DNA from: Kosakonia cowanii JCM 10956 = DSM 18146
GTDB taxonomy: Bacteria > Pseudomonadota > Gammaproteobacteria > Enterobacterales > Enterobacteriaceae
DNA: 64,000 bases
Direction of reading: 5' to 3'
Assembly: GCF_001975225.1 (NCBI RefSeq)
Contig: NZ_CP019445.1
Location: 3,472,001-3,536,000 of the forward strand
The translations under genes and the position numbers were made by a program. The notes beneath the pieces were generated by a model. That model had not been told where the DNA came from. It searched no databases and was given only the letters and a program-made list of their open reading frames with translations. Below are positions 34,234 to 42,410 of this stretch, in pieces. The first letter of the stretch is position 1. Each line of letters begins with the position of its first letter.

Positions 34234-36348
34234 ATGAAAATCATTTCAGTTACAAAGGTCACGCTGCCCGTTTTGCTGCTGCCTGTTGCACTCTCTACCT
34301 CCGCCTGGGCGGCCTCTGGTGAGCAAACCATGATCGTCAGCGCTGCGCCGCAGGCGGTCTCGGAGCTTGATAGCCCCGCGGCGGTCAGCGTGGTTCAGGG
34401 CGATGATATTCGCCAGGCCGCGCCGCGCGTGAATCTCTCTGAATCAATGGGCAGCGTGCCGGGGTTGCAGGTGCAGAACCGACAGAACTACGCCCAGGAT
34501 CTGCAACTCTCCATTCGCGGTTTTGGCTCGCGTTCCACCTATGGCGTGCGCGGCATTCGCCTCTATGTCGATGGTATTCCCGCCACCATGCCGGATGGCC
34601 AGGGGCAGACCTCGAATATCGATCTCAACAGTGTCGAGCATATTGATGTGCTGCGCGGCCCCTTTTCTGCCCTCTACGGCAATGCCTCCGGCGGCGTGAT
34701 GAACGTGACGACGCAGACCGGGCGCGAACCGGCCACCGTCGAAGCGAGCAGCTATTACGGCAGCTTTGGCAGCTGGCGCTATGGTATGAAAGCCACCGGC
34801 GCAATGGGCGATGGCACCCACGCGGGAGATGTGGATTACACCGCCTCGACTACCCGCTTTGTTACCCACGGCTATCGCGACCGCAGCGGTGCGCGCAAAA
34901 ATCTGGCTAACGCCAAGCTGGGCGTACGCATCGATGACGCCAGCAAGCTGAATCTCATCTTTAACAGTGTTGATATTAAAGCGGACGATGCGGGCGGGCT
35001 GAGCCGCGAAGAGTGGCGGGCCAATCCGCGCCAGTCGCCGCGCGCCGATGCGTTTCACACGCGCAAAACCATCAAGCAGACCCAGGCGGGCCTGCGCTAT
35101 GAGCGTCAACTGACCGAGCGCGACGATCTGAGTGTGATGATGTATGCCGGTGAGCGTGAAACCACGCAGTATCAGTCGATTCCCCGCGCGCCGCAGCTCA
35201 AACCGACCCACGCTGGCGGGGTAATCAATCTGAGCCGCCACTACCAGGGCATTGATACGCGCTGGACGCACAAAGGCGAGCTGGGCGTGCCAATGACTTT
35301 CACCGCCGGGCTGAACTACGAAAACATGAGTGAAGAGCGTAAAGGCTATGAAAACTTCATCATGAATGGCACCACGCCGCAGTATGGGCAGAAAGGCAAC
35401 CTGCGCCGTAACGAGCGCAACCTGATGTGGAACGTCGATCCCTATCTGCAAACGGCCTGGCAGCTTACTGAGAAACTGTCGCTGGATGCGGGCGTGCGCT
35501 ATAGCTCGGTCTGGTTTGACTCCAACGACCACTATGTGACCGCGCAGAATGGCGATGACAGCGGCGATGCGAGTTACCACAAGTGGCTTCCGGCCGCCTC
35601 GCTGAAATATGCTGTCACTCCGGCGTGGAATATCTACACCGCCGCCGGACGCGGTTTCGAAACGCCGACCATCAACGAACTCTCTTACCGCTCCGGCGAT
35701 CAGAGCGGGCTGAACTTCGCGCTGAAACCAGCCACCAACGACACGCTGGAGATCGGCAGCAAAACCCGCATCGGTAACGGTCTGCTGACGGCGGCGCTGT
35801 TCCGCACCGATACGGATAATGAAATTGTTGCCGACAGCAGCAGCGGCGGACGCACCAGCTATAAAAACGCCGGGAAAACGCGTCGCCAGGGTGTAGAACT
35901 CTCTGTCGATCAGCAGTTCGCCGGCAACTGGCGCGCGAAAGCGGCATGGACCTGGCTGGACGCAACCTACCGCAGCGAAGTGTGTGGTAACGCGTCCTGC
36001 GAAGGCAACCGCATTCCGGGCATCGCGCGCAATATGGGCTTTGCTTCACTCGGCTGGATGCCGGAGGAAGGCTGGTATGCCGGCGCGGACGTGCGTTATA
36101 TGAGCAATATCATGGCCAATGATGAGAACAGCGCCAAAGCGCCCTCTTACACCGTCGCCGGGCTGAATACCGGGTATAAGTTCAACTACGGCAACTGGAT
36201 GATGGATCTCTTTGGCCGCGTCGATAACCTCTTCGACCGTAACTATGTCGGGTCGGTGATCGTCAACGAATCCAATAACCGTTACTACGAACCGGCTCCG
36301 GAGCGTAACTACGGCGTTGGCTTATCGGTGGCCTACCAGTTTAATTAA
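34234..36348 (+). CDS. yncD: TonB-dependent outer-membrane receptor YncD (PqqU)
   Basis: 704 residues from the ATG at 34234 (MKIISVTKVTLPVLLL), which gives a normal signal peptide ending AWAAS. A TonB box-like segment EQTMIVSAAP is followed by a plug domain (PGLQVQNRQNYAQDLQLSIRGFG, LRGPFSALYGNASGGVMNV) and a 22-strand barrel ending in Phe-Asn. E. coli YncD takes up pyrroloquinoline quinone and is a phage receptor. It is divergent from yncE and ends at a bidirectional terminator. Confidence 0.88.
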   Translation: MKIISVTKVTLPVLLLPVALSTSAWAASGEQTMIVSAAPQAVSELDSPAAVSVVQGDDIRQAAPRVNLSESMGSVPGLQVQNRQNYAQDLQLSIRGFGSRSTYGVRGIRLYVDGIPATMPDGQGQTSNIDLNSVEHIDVLRGPFSALYGNASGGVMNVTTQTGREPATVEASSYYGSFGSWRYGMKATGAMGDGTHAGDVDYTASTTRFVTHGYRDRSGARKNLANAKLGVRIDDASKLNLIFNSVDIKADDAGGLSREEWRANPRQSPRADAFHTRKTIKQTQAGLRYERQLTERDDLSVMMYAGERETTQYQSIPRAPQLKPTHAGGVINLSRHYQGIDTRWTHKGELGVPMTFTAGLNYENMSEERKGYENFIMNGTTPQYGQKGNLRRNERNLMWNVDPYLQTAWQLTEKLSLDAGVRYSSVWFDSNDHYVTAQNGDDSGDASYHKWLPAASLKYAVTPAWNIYTAAGRGFETPTINELSYRSGDQSGLNFALKPATNDTLEIGSKTRIGNGLLTAALFRTDTDNEIVADSSSGGRTSYKNAGKTRRQGVELSVDQQFAGNWRAKAAWTWLDATYRSEVCGNASCEGNRIPGIARNMGFASLGWMPEEGWYAGADVRYMSNIMANDENSAKAPSYTVAGLNTGYKFNYGNWMMDLFGRVDNLFDRNYVGSVIVNESNNRYYEPAPERNYGVGLSVAYQFN

Positions 36349-36365
36349 TCTACACCGCAGGCAAC

Positions 36366-36398
36366 AAAAAGCCCGGCCATCATGCGCCGGGCTTTTTT
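36366..36398. terminator. Bidirectional terminator between yncD and the chemoreceptor gene
   Basis: Stem GCCCGGC (36371-36377) and GCCGGGC (36386-36392) with an 8-base loop, T run 36393-36398 on the plus strand and A run 36366-36370 serving the minus strand. It separates two converging genes. Confidence 0.88.
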
Positions 36399-36412
36399 AT
36401 CTCTTCAGGCCA

Positions 36413-38338
36413 TTAAAAGGTGGTCCAGCCCTCTTCGGCGAGCGCCGCTGTACGAGTCGTTGGCGGGGTAAGCGTGCTTTTACCGCCCTGAACCTTCGCC
36501 GGTTTTACCTCATCACTGGCGAGACGGAAGGCGGCAACCAGCTCTTCCAGCAGGCGCGCCTGCTCCTCCAGCGAACCCGCGGCGGAGGAGGATTCGCTTA
36601 CCAGCGAGGCGTTCTGCTGGGTGGTGCTGTCAAGCTCGCCGACCGCGCGGGCAATCTGCTCAATACCGCGGCTCTGCTCTTCGGAAGCGGAGGAGATCTC
36701 GCCCATAATATCGTTGACGCGCGTGACGGACTGCACCACCTGATCCATCGTCTCGCCCGCTTTAACCACCAGTTTGCTGCCGATATTTATGCGCGAAACC
36801 GATTCGTTGATCAGCTGTTCAATATCTTTTGCCGCCTGCGAACTGCGCTGCGACAGGCTGCGGACTTCACCGGCAACCACCGCAAAGCCGCGCCCCTGCT
36901 CGCCCGCCCTTGCCGCTTCCACCGCCGCGTTCAGCGCCAGAATATTGGTCTGAAACGCAATGCTATTAATCACCGCGGTAATGTCAGCAATTTTGTTAGA
37001 ACTGGTGTTGATATCGCCCATGGTATCCACCACCTGGCGCATCACCGTGCCGCCTTCGCTGGCCGTTTTCGACGCCTGCGCTGCCAGGCTGCTGGCGTTG
37101 CGCGCGTTATCGGCGTTGTTTTTCACCGTCGCGGTTAACTGCTCCATACTGGCCGCAGTTTGCACCACAGCGGCGGCCTGCTGTTCGGTGCGTGACGAGA
37201 GATCGGTGTTGCCATCGGCAATCTCGGTTGCCGCGTGGGAGAGCTGAGTGACGCTGTTGCGCACTTCATGGATCATATCGCGCAGCCGGTCATTCATCCG
37301 CCCCATCGCGCCGGTTAACTGCCCCAGCTCGTCGCGGCTTTGCGCGCGGATGTGCGCGCTCAGATCGCCGCTGGCAATGCGTTCCGCCAGCGCCAGGTTG
37401 CGGTGCACTGGCCGGGTGATCTGGCGAATCACCCACCAGGAGACCAGCATGCCGAGCAGAATGGCAATCGCGCCGGTAATGGCGGCAATTGAACTGGAGG
37501 TGTAGGCCAGCTCTTCGTTATGCGCTTTCACCAGCGCGATAATGTCGCGCAGTGAGGCGCTGCTGGCGTCGCCGCCCACTTTGACTTTATCTTCCGCCAC
37601 TTTCAGCGCCTGCCAGGCGGTAAAGTAGTTCAGCGCCTGGGTGCGATAGCTGACGGTGTTCTCCCAGATGGCCTGTAACGGGGCTTGCAGTTCGCCCGGC
37701 AACTGGCTGTTCAGCGCCTGCACGTGGCTTGCGGTAGCGGCGAACTGCTGCTCAAGGCGATCGCGCGTGGCTGCATCAGGGCTATAACGTACGACCAGCG
37801 CCGCATCGCGCACGCCGCTGATGGCAAAGAGCTGCTCATAGATTTGTGCCATCACCGCCGGGTCGGCCACCGGGGTACGTACCAGCGTGGTATAGCGAGC
37901 GGAAAGATCTTCCGTGCTCAGTTTATCGAGGCTTTCACGCAGGGCGCGCAGATCGCCGGTCGCTTTTTGCATCTCGCCAATGCTGGCCTGAAAGGTCGCT
38001 AAATTGCGGGCGACATCATCAATGATTTTACGTTCGTTGCTTGACCAGCTGAGCGCGTCGGCGCTGGCGGTCAGTTCGGAGGCGTGACGAACATAGTTAG
38101 CCATCACCTGGCCTGATTTATCATCGCCATAAAAATATTTAAGGCGGTTAATTTTTGCCTGGAATACTTCAATATTGATGTTGTACATCAAATTTGTTTT
38201 TACATAGACGTCGCGAATTTCTTTAAAACGCAGCACGCTGAGAATGGTGGCAAAAGCGACCAGAAAAAGAACCACACCAAATCCGACCGACAGCTTTCGA
38301 CTAATTTTTATATTGCTTACCCGTTGGCTAATTGACAT
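36413..38338 (-). CDS. Methyl-accepting chemotaxis protein with a large periplasmic sensor
   Basis: About 641 residues from MSISQRVSNIKISRKLSVGF. TM1 is near 15-37 (FGVVLFLVAFATILSVL) and TM2 near 285-307 (IAAITGAIAILLGMLVSWWVI). The roughly 250-residue helical periplasmic region is the size of an HBM (double four-helix bundle) sensor as in McpS; that is inference. HAMP follows, then the signalling hairpin tip (NILALNAAVEAARAGEQGRGFAVVA). The C terminus, GWTTF, fits the xWxxF docking pentapeptide for CheR/CheB. Its ligand is unknown; HBM receptors often sense organic acids. It is inserted between yncD and mcbR compared with E. coli. Confidence 0.9.
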   Translation of the reverse strand: MSISQRVSNIKISRKLSVGFGVVLFLVAFATILSVLRFKEIRDVYVKTNLMYNINIEVFQAKINRLKYFYGDDKSGQVMANYVRHASELTASADALSWSSNERKIIDDVARNLATFQASIGEMQKATGDLRALRESLDKLSTEDLSARYTTLVRTPVADPAVMAQIYEQLFAISGVRDAALVVRYSPDAATRDRLEQQFAATASHVQALNSQLPGELQAPLQAIWENTVSYRTQALNYFTAWQALKVAEDKVKVGGDASSASLRDIIALVKAHNEELAYTSSSIAAITGAIAILLGMLVSWWVIRQITRPVHRNLALAERIASGDLSAHIRAQSRDELGQLTGAMGRMNDRLRDMIHEVRNSVTQLSHAATEIADGNTDLSSRTEQQAAAVVQTAASMEQLTATVKNNADNARNASSLAAQASKTASEGGTVMRQVVDTMGDINTSSNKIADITAVINSIAFQTNILALNAAVEAARAGEQGRGFAVVAGEVRSLSQRSSQAAKDIEQLINESVSRINIGSKLVVKAGETMDQVVQSVTRVNDIMGEISSASEEQSRGIEQIARAVGELDSTTQQNASLVSESSSAAGSLEEQARLLEELVAAFRLASDEVKPAKVQGGKSTLTPPTTRTAALAEEGWTTF

Positions 38339-38529
38339 TTTTTCCCCTTGTCTAACGTCCATAGTGAGTGCCCGACTACGCACGCGACAAGTTATCGGCA
38401 GGAAAATAAGCAGATTCAGGTTGCGGGGAGGTTATAGATTAAAAGTGTGATATTGATGCGCCCCATTCGCAAATTATTACCGGGGTGCATCAATATTTTT
38501 CATGAATTATCGAGCCAGTGAATTATCAC

Positions 38530-39186
38530 TTAGCGTTCAAACTGTCTGTGCACGATAGTTGAGCCTTCGTCAATTGCTCGCCAGACGGCGCGCTCACTGG
38601 CAAAAGCATCACCCTCTTCTAATGCACAGAGCAGGTCATGATAATGCTGCACGCGCATCAGATGTTCAGATGATGGATATAAGTAGTTATAGCAAGGGCC
38701 AATTCGCACCCATAGCTGCTCAATTAAAGCGGTGAGCGTCGGCATGCCGGCGTGGGCATAGACGCTAAAACGAAACGCGCGATTGGCCTGTAACGCCTGC
38801 TCGGTGTTGCCGCTTTTCATCGCTTCATCAACATTAATCGCCAGCGTGCGCAGCTCACGCAGCTTATCGCTGGTCATGTTCTGGCTGGCGGCTCGCGCGG
38901 CCATGCCTTCGAGGTTTTTACGAATCTGATTGATTTCGTTATAGCGTTCCGCACTGACCTCCGGCACGAGAAAAGCCTGCGCCGGTGTGGCGTGCAGCGC
39001 GCCTGCGGAAACCAATCGCAGTAACGCTTCACGAACCGGTGTAATGCTCGTACCCAGCTGATCGGCGATTTCCTTCGTGATAAGCCGGGCGCCGGGTCTC
39101 AGGGCTCCGACAATAAGCGCACTCTTTAAACTTGCCTCGACCTGCATGGTGAGACTCGTTCGCTGCGCTTTCTCCAAATCAAGCAT
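38530..39186 (-). CDS. mcbR: GntR-family (FadR type) transcriptional regulator McbR
   Basis: 218 residues. N-terminal winged helix with RLITKEIADQLGTSITPVREALLRLVSAGAL. The C-terminal FCD all-helical domain (about 80-210) contains the usual effector-site His residues (for example VQHYHDLLCALEEGD). By sequence and position next to curA it is E. coli McbR (YncC), a regulator of biofilm/mucoidy and oxidative genes. It is a separate unit from curA, which ends 255 bp upstream on the same strand. Confidence 0.85.
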   Translation of the reverse strand: MLDLEKAQRTSLTMQVEASLKSALIVGALRPGARLITKEIADQLGTSITPVREALLRLVSAGALHATPAQAFLVPEVSAERYNEINQIRKNLEGMAARAASQNMTSDKLRELRTLAINVDEAMKSGNTEQALQANRAFRFSVYAHAGMPTLTALIEQLWVRIGPCYNYLYPSSEHLMRVQHYHDLLCALEEGDAFASERAVWRAIDEGSTIVHRQFER

Positions 39187-39412
39187 GTTTGCATCCTGTA
39201 TAAATTCTTTATTTTCTCAGCCTGGTAGCGTGTCCATATGGTTATGCCTAAAGATATATTTTATAAGTGCATGCCTGGTATTGGATGATTGCGTAAAGTT
39301 AGAACAAAAAGTTATTTATTATGCACGACCACCAGGAACTGCCTCCACAAGGTCAACAATTCCTTATGCATGTATAATTAAAGCTGTTTTTCACAGAAAT
39401 GCCCAATTTAAA

Positions 39413-39438
39413 ATGGCGGTTTTTACCGCCATTTTTTT
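39413..39438. terminator. Hairpin terminator at the end of curA
   Basis: ATGGCGGT (39413-39420) and ACCGCCAT (39425-39432) pair around four T. A T-run follows on the plus strand and a shorter T-rich run (TTTAAATT) on the minus strand, where it ends curA. The rest of the 39187-39412 gap is A+T-rich and probably holds the mcbR promoter. Confidence 0.7.
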
Positions 39439-39440
39439 AT

Positions 39441-40478
39441 TTAGTTTTCTGAGGCTACTTTTACTACAACTTTGCCGAAGTTTTTCCCTTCCAGTAAGCC
39501 GATAAACGCCTCTGGCGCCTGCTCAAGACCCTCCGTTACCTGCTCGCGGTAATGAATGCGATCCTGTTTCAGCCAGCTTGCCATCTCCTGCTGGAATTCA
39601 TGCAGCCGGTGACCATAATCCTGCATGATAATAAACCCCTGCAATCGAATACGCTTCTTCAGAATCGTCGCCATTAATAATGGAACGCGATCCGGGCCTT
39701 CCGGAAGGTCGGTGGCGTTATAACCGCTCACCAGACCACAGAGCGGAATGCGCGCTGAGGTATTTAATAACGGCAGGACGGCATCGAATACTTTGCCGCC
39801 GACGTTCTCATAATAGATATCGATGCCCTGCGGGCAGGCCTTCGCCAGACGCTCGCTAAAATCGTCGGCATGGTGATCGATACACTCATCAAAACCGAGC
39901 ACTTCCACGGCATGACGACACTTCTCGCTGCCGCCCGCAACACCTACCACGCGACAGCCTTTGATTTTGCCAATCTGACCAACCGTTGCGCCAACCGGCC
40001 CGGTTGCTGCGGCGACGACCAGCGTTTCGCCCTCTTTCGGCTGGCCGATATCCAGCAAGCCCATATAGGCGGTAAAGCCCGGCATGCCAAGGATCCCCAG
40101 CGCCCAGGAGGGGTGCGGAATGGTGCTATCGAGTTTCACCAGATCATCGCCGCTGGCGATGTCGTAATCCTGCCAGCCGCTGCCGGCGAGAACCCAGTCG
40201 CCCTCGGCGAAGTCCGGGTGCTGCGATTTAACGACGCGGCTGACGGTACCGCCGCACATCACTTCACCGATTTTTACCGGCGGCGAGTAAGATGGCGCGT
40301 CGCTCATGCGTCCGCGCATATAGGGGTCGAGGGAGAGATAGACCGTGCGCAGCAGCACCTGGCCTTCGCCCGGTGAGGCGACCTCATCCTCCTCCAGCCG
40401 GAAATTCTCTGTGGTTGGCGCGCCATGCGGACGCGAAGCCAGTACCCAGCGGCGGTTGCGGTGTGAATGTTGGTTCAT
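39441..40478 (-). CDS. curA: NADPH-dependent curcumin/2-alkenal reductase CurA
   Basis: 345 residues of the medium-chain dehydrogenase family without the structural zinc. N-terminal segment YLSLDPYMRGRMSDAPSY and the cofactor loop VVAAATGPVGATVGQIGKIKG (Rossmann AxxGxxG). PQGIDIYYENVGGKVFDAVL is typical of leukotriene B4 dehydrogenase-like reductases. It reduces alpha,beta-unsaturated carbonyls with NADPH. E. coli CurA reduces curcumin. Between mcbR and the sutR-like gene, as in the E. coli ync region. Confidence 0.9.
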   Translation of the reverse strand: MNQHSHRNRRWVLASRPHGAPTTENFRLEEDEVASPGEGQVLLRTVYLSLDPYMRGRMSDAPSYSPPVKIGEVMCGGTVSRVVKSQHPDFAEGDWVLAGSGWQDYDIASGDDLVKLDSTIPHPSWALGILGMPGFTAYMGLLDIGQPKEGETLVVAAATGPVGATVGQIGKIKGCRVVGVAGGSEKCRHAVEVLGFDECIDHHADDFSERLAKACPQGIDIYYENVGGKVFDAVLPLLNTSARIPLCGLVSGYNATDLPEGPDRVPLLMATILKKRIRLQGFIIMQDYGHRLHEFQQEMASWLKQDRIHYREQVTEGLEQAPEAFIGLLEGKNFGKVVVKVASEN

Positions 40479-40545
40479 TTTGCTCTCCTGTGCAGTGTGG
40501 ACTGACTAATGATAGTAGACGGTTAACGCCGCCCGCGCGTTGGCA

Positions 40546-41121
40546 TTACGTGGCGGCATGATTGAGGCGCACCACCAGATAGCGGCACGGCGCAAGGGTT
40601 TCGTTGATAAATCGGCAGTCGTTTGGCGGGCCCAATTCCAGACAATCCCCAGGCTGCATCTCATGGCGCGTTTCGCCTTCGAGAAACACCAGGCTGCCTT
40701 CCTGTAACCAGATAAGCTGGCGCGCCAGCGCATAAGAGGAGGCAGGCATCGGGATATCGCTGCCGGGCGGCAGCTCAATCTGCACCAGATCGATTGGCAG
40801 GTCGCTGCGCGGCGAAACATGGCGGCGCAGATAGTGGGTTTGCGGATCGCGCCACACCGGCTGGCTGGCGAAGCGCAGCAGTTTGCCCTCCTGCATCTCT
40901 GCGCGGGCAATCAACGTCGACATACTAATGGCAAACGCGCCGCAGATGCGCGCCAGCAGCGTTGCCGTTGGGCTGCTCTCTGCCCGCTCGATTTTGTGGA
41001 TCATTGCCCGCGACACACCCGCGCGTTCGGCGAGTTCCGTCAGCGACCAGCCGCGCGACTCGCGCTCAAGGCGAATTCGCGCACTGATCCGTTGATTTAT
41101 ATTGTCTGAGATAGTATTCAT
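40546..41121 (-). CDS. XRE-cupin transcriptional regulator, SutR-like
   Basis: 191 residues. An HTH_XRE domain at 10-65 (GWSLTELAERAGVSRAMIHKIER) is joined to a C-terminal cupin barrel at 105-185 (LQEGSLVFLEGETRHEMQPGDCLELGP). This is the architecture of E. coli YdcN/SutR, which senses sulfur status, but the position here, divergent from mnaT, differs from E. coli. It could be a separate paralogue controlling mnaT-ydcZ. The gene starts 37 bp from mnaT on the other strand. Confidence 0.8.
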   Translation of the reverse strand: MNTISDNINQRISARIRLERESRGWSLTELAERAGVSRAMIHKIERAESSPTATLLARICGAFAISMSTLIARAEMQEGKLLRFASQPVWRDPQTHYLRRHVSPRSDLPIDLVQIELPPGSDIPMPASSYALARQLIWLQEGSLVFLEGETRHEMQPGDCLELGPPNDCRFINETLAPCRYLVVRLNHAAT

Positions 41122-41125
41122 AACG

Positions 41126-41142
41126 TCATACTATAGTGTACA
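41126..41142. promoter_or_regulatory. Candidate operator between the XRE-cupin gene and mnaT
   Basis: The 37-bp divergent gap centres on the perfect palindrome ACTATAGT (41130-41137), with further partial symmetry outward. It would overlap both promoters. An operator for the XRE-cupin regulator itself is plausible by position only. Confidence 0.4.
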
Positions 41143-41158
41143 GATCAGGGGTTCAACC

Positions 41159-41677
41159 ATGTCGATTCGTTATGCCGTGAAAGAGGATTGCGCGGCGATT
41201 GCCGCTATTTATAACCACGCCGTGATTAACACGGCGGCGATCTGGAATGATCAAACGGTGGATGCCGATAACCGCATTGCGTGGTTTGAGGCGCGCGCCC
41301 TGCTCGGCTATCCGGTGATTGTGAGCGAAGAAAATGGCGTTGTCACGGGCTATGCCTCTTTCGGCGACTGGCGCGCGTTCGACGGCTTTCGCCACACGGT
41401 TGAACACTCGGTCTATGTCCATCCGAAACACCAGGGCAAAGGCCTTGGCCTGGCGCTGATGGTGCGGCTGATTGAGGAAGCGAAGCGCATCGGCAAACAT
41501 GTGATGGTCGCCGGTATCGAAGCGCAAAATCAGGGGTCGATTCATCTGCACCAGAAGCTCGGCTTTACCATTACCGGGCAGATGCCGCAGGTCGGCACCA
41601 AGTTTGGCCGCTGGCTGGATCTCACCTTTATGCAGCTTCAGCTCGATAACCGCAGCGATCCGGACGCGCCGGCATGA
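41159..41677 (+). CDS. mnaT: L-amino acid N-acyltransferase MnaT
   Basis: 172 residues from MSIRYAVKEDCAAIAAIYN (ATG 41159). An upstream in-frame ATG at 41102 would overlap the divergent regulator gene and adds unrelated sequence. GNAT fold with the acetyl-CoA loop HPKHQGKGLGLALM and the family segment HLHQKLGFTITGQMPQVGTKFGRWLDLTFMQ. E. coli MnaT (YncA) acetylates methionine and its sulfone or sulfoximine analogues. Overlaps ydcZ by four bases, so they form a two-gene unit. Confidence 0.9.
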   Translation: MSIRYAVKEDCAAIAAIYNHAVINTAAIWNDQTVDADNRIAWFEARALLGYPVIVSEENGVVTGYASFGDWRAFDGFRHTVEHSVYVHPKHQGKGLGLALMVRLIEEAKRIGKHVMVAGIEAQNQGSIHLHQKLGFTITGQMPQVGTKFGRWLDLTFMQLQLDNRSDPDAPA

Positions 41678-42123
41678 ACCAGTCCCTGACCCTCGCTTTT
41701 CTGGTTGCCGCCGGTATCGGGCTGGTTATCCAGAACACGCTGATGGTGCGCATTACCCAGGCCTCCTCTACCATTCTGATCGCCATGCTGCTCAACTCGC
41801 TGGTCGGCATTGTGCTGTTTGTCTCTATTCTTTTGATCAAACAGGGCGTCGGCGGCTTTCAGGAGTTGGTTGGCAGCGTCAAATGGTGGACGCTGATCCC
41901 CGGCCTGCTCGGCTCCTTTTTTGTTTTCGCTAGCATCAGCGGCTATCAAAATGTCGGTGCGGCAACCACTATCGCCGTGCTGATCGCCAGCCAGCTTATT
42001 GGCGGACTGGTGATGGATGTGGTGAAGAGCGAAGGCGTGGCGCTGCGGGCACTGGTTGGCCCGGTATGCGGCGCGGTGTTACTGGTGATCGGGGCCTGGC
42101 TGGTCGCCCGGCGACAGTTTTGA
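41674..42123 (+). CDS. ydcZ: DMT-family inner-membrane transporter YdcZ
   Basis: 149 residues, DUF606 family, with about five membrane helices (SLTLAFLVAAGIGLVIQ, ILIAMLLNSLVGIVLFVSILL, WTLIPGLLGSFFVFASI, TIAVLIASQLIGGLVMDV, VCGAVLLVIGAWLVA). Half-size DMT carriers work as dimers. The substrate is unknown; coupling with the acyltransferase mnaT suggests a linked small molecule. Ends at a bidirectional terminator opposite ydcY. Confidence 0.88.
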   Translation: MNQSLTLAFLVAAGIGLVIQNTLMVRITQASSTILIAMLLNSLVGIVLFVSILLIKQGVGGFQELVGSVKWWTLIPGLLGSFFVFASISGYQNVGAATTIAVLIASQLIGGLVMDVVKSEGVALRALVGPVCGAVLLVIGAWLVARRQF

Positions 42124-42128
42124 GGAAT

Positions 42129-42155
42129 AAAAAAACGGGCCACTTGGCCCGTTTT
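42129..42155. terminator. Bidirectional terminator between ydcZ and ydcY
   Basis: ACGGGCC (42135-42141) pairs with GGCCCGT (42146-42152) around a 4-base loop. A-run on one side and T-run on the other, between two converging genes. Confidence 0.85.
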
Positions 42156-42167
42156 GTCAGTGCACTA

Positions 42168-42401
42168 TCAGAGAATCTCGCCACCTTTGGTGAGCTGCTC
42201 GCGTCGCGCTTCCGCATCCTCTTTATGCTGGCGTCCATGATGGGCGATGGCGTTACGCAGGCGCTGCTGCTGCTCGTAACGCGCTTCGCGGCTCAGTTCG
42301 CCATCATCGCTCAGGATAACCAGCAGTTCGTTCATGCCGATAATTGCCCCGTCGGCAATGGCGGCGTCGACGCGGGCGGTAACCTCATCAAGATGTGACA
42401 T
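42168..42401 (-). CDS. ydcY: Small conserved protein YdcY (DUF2526)
   Basis: 77 residues, soluble and helical (MSHLDEVTARVDAAIADG ... AIAHHGRQHKEDAEARREQL). Same length and near-identical pattern as E. coli YdcY, which has no assigned function. As in E. coli it faces ydcZ, but here ortT has been separated from it by the srfABC and dppA-like cassette. It ends next to the bidirectional terminator. Confidence 0.9.
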   Translation of the reverse strand: MSHLDEVTARVDAAIADGAIIGMNELLVILSDDGELSREARYEQQQRLRNAIAHHGRQHKEDAEARREQLTKGGEIL

Positions 42402-42410
42402 ACCCTCTCC

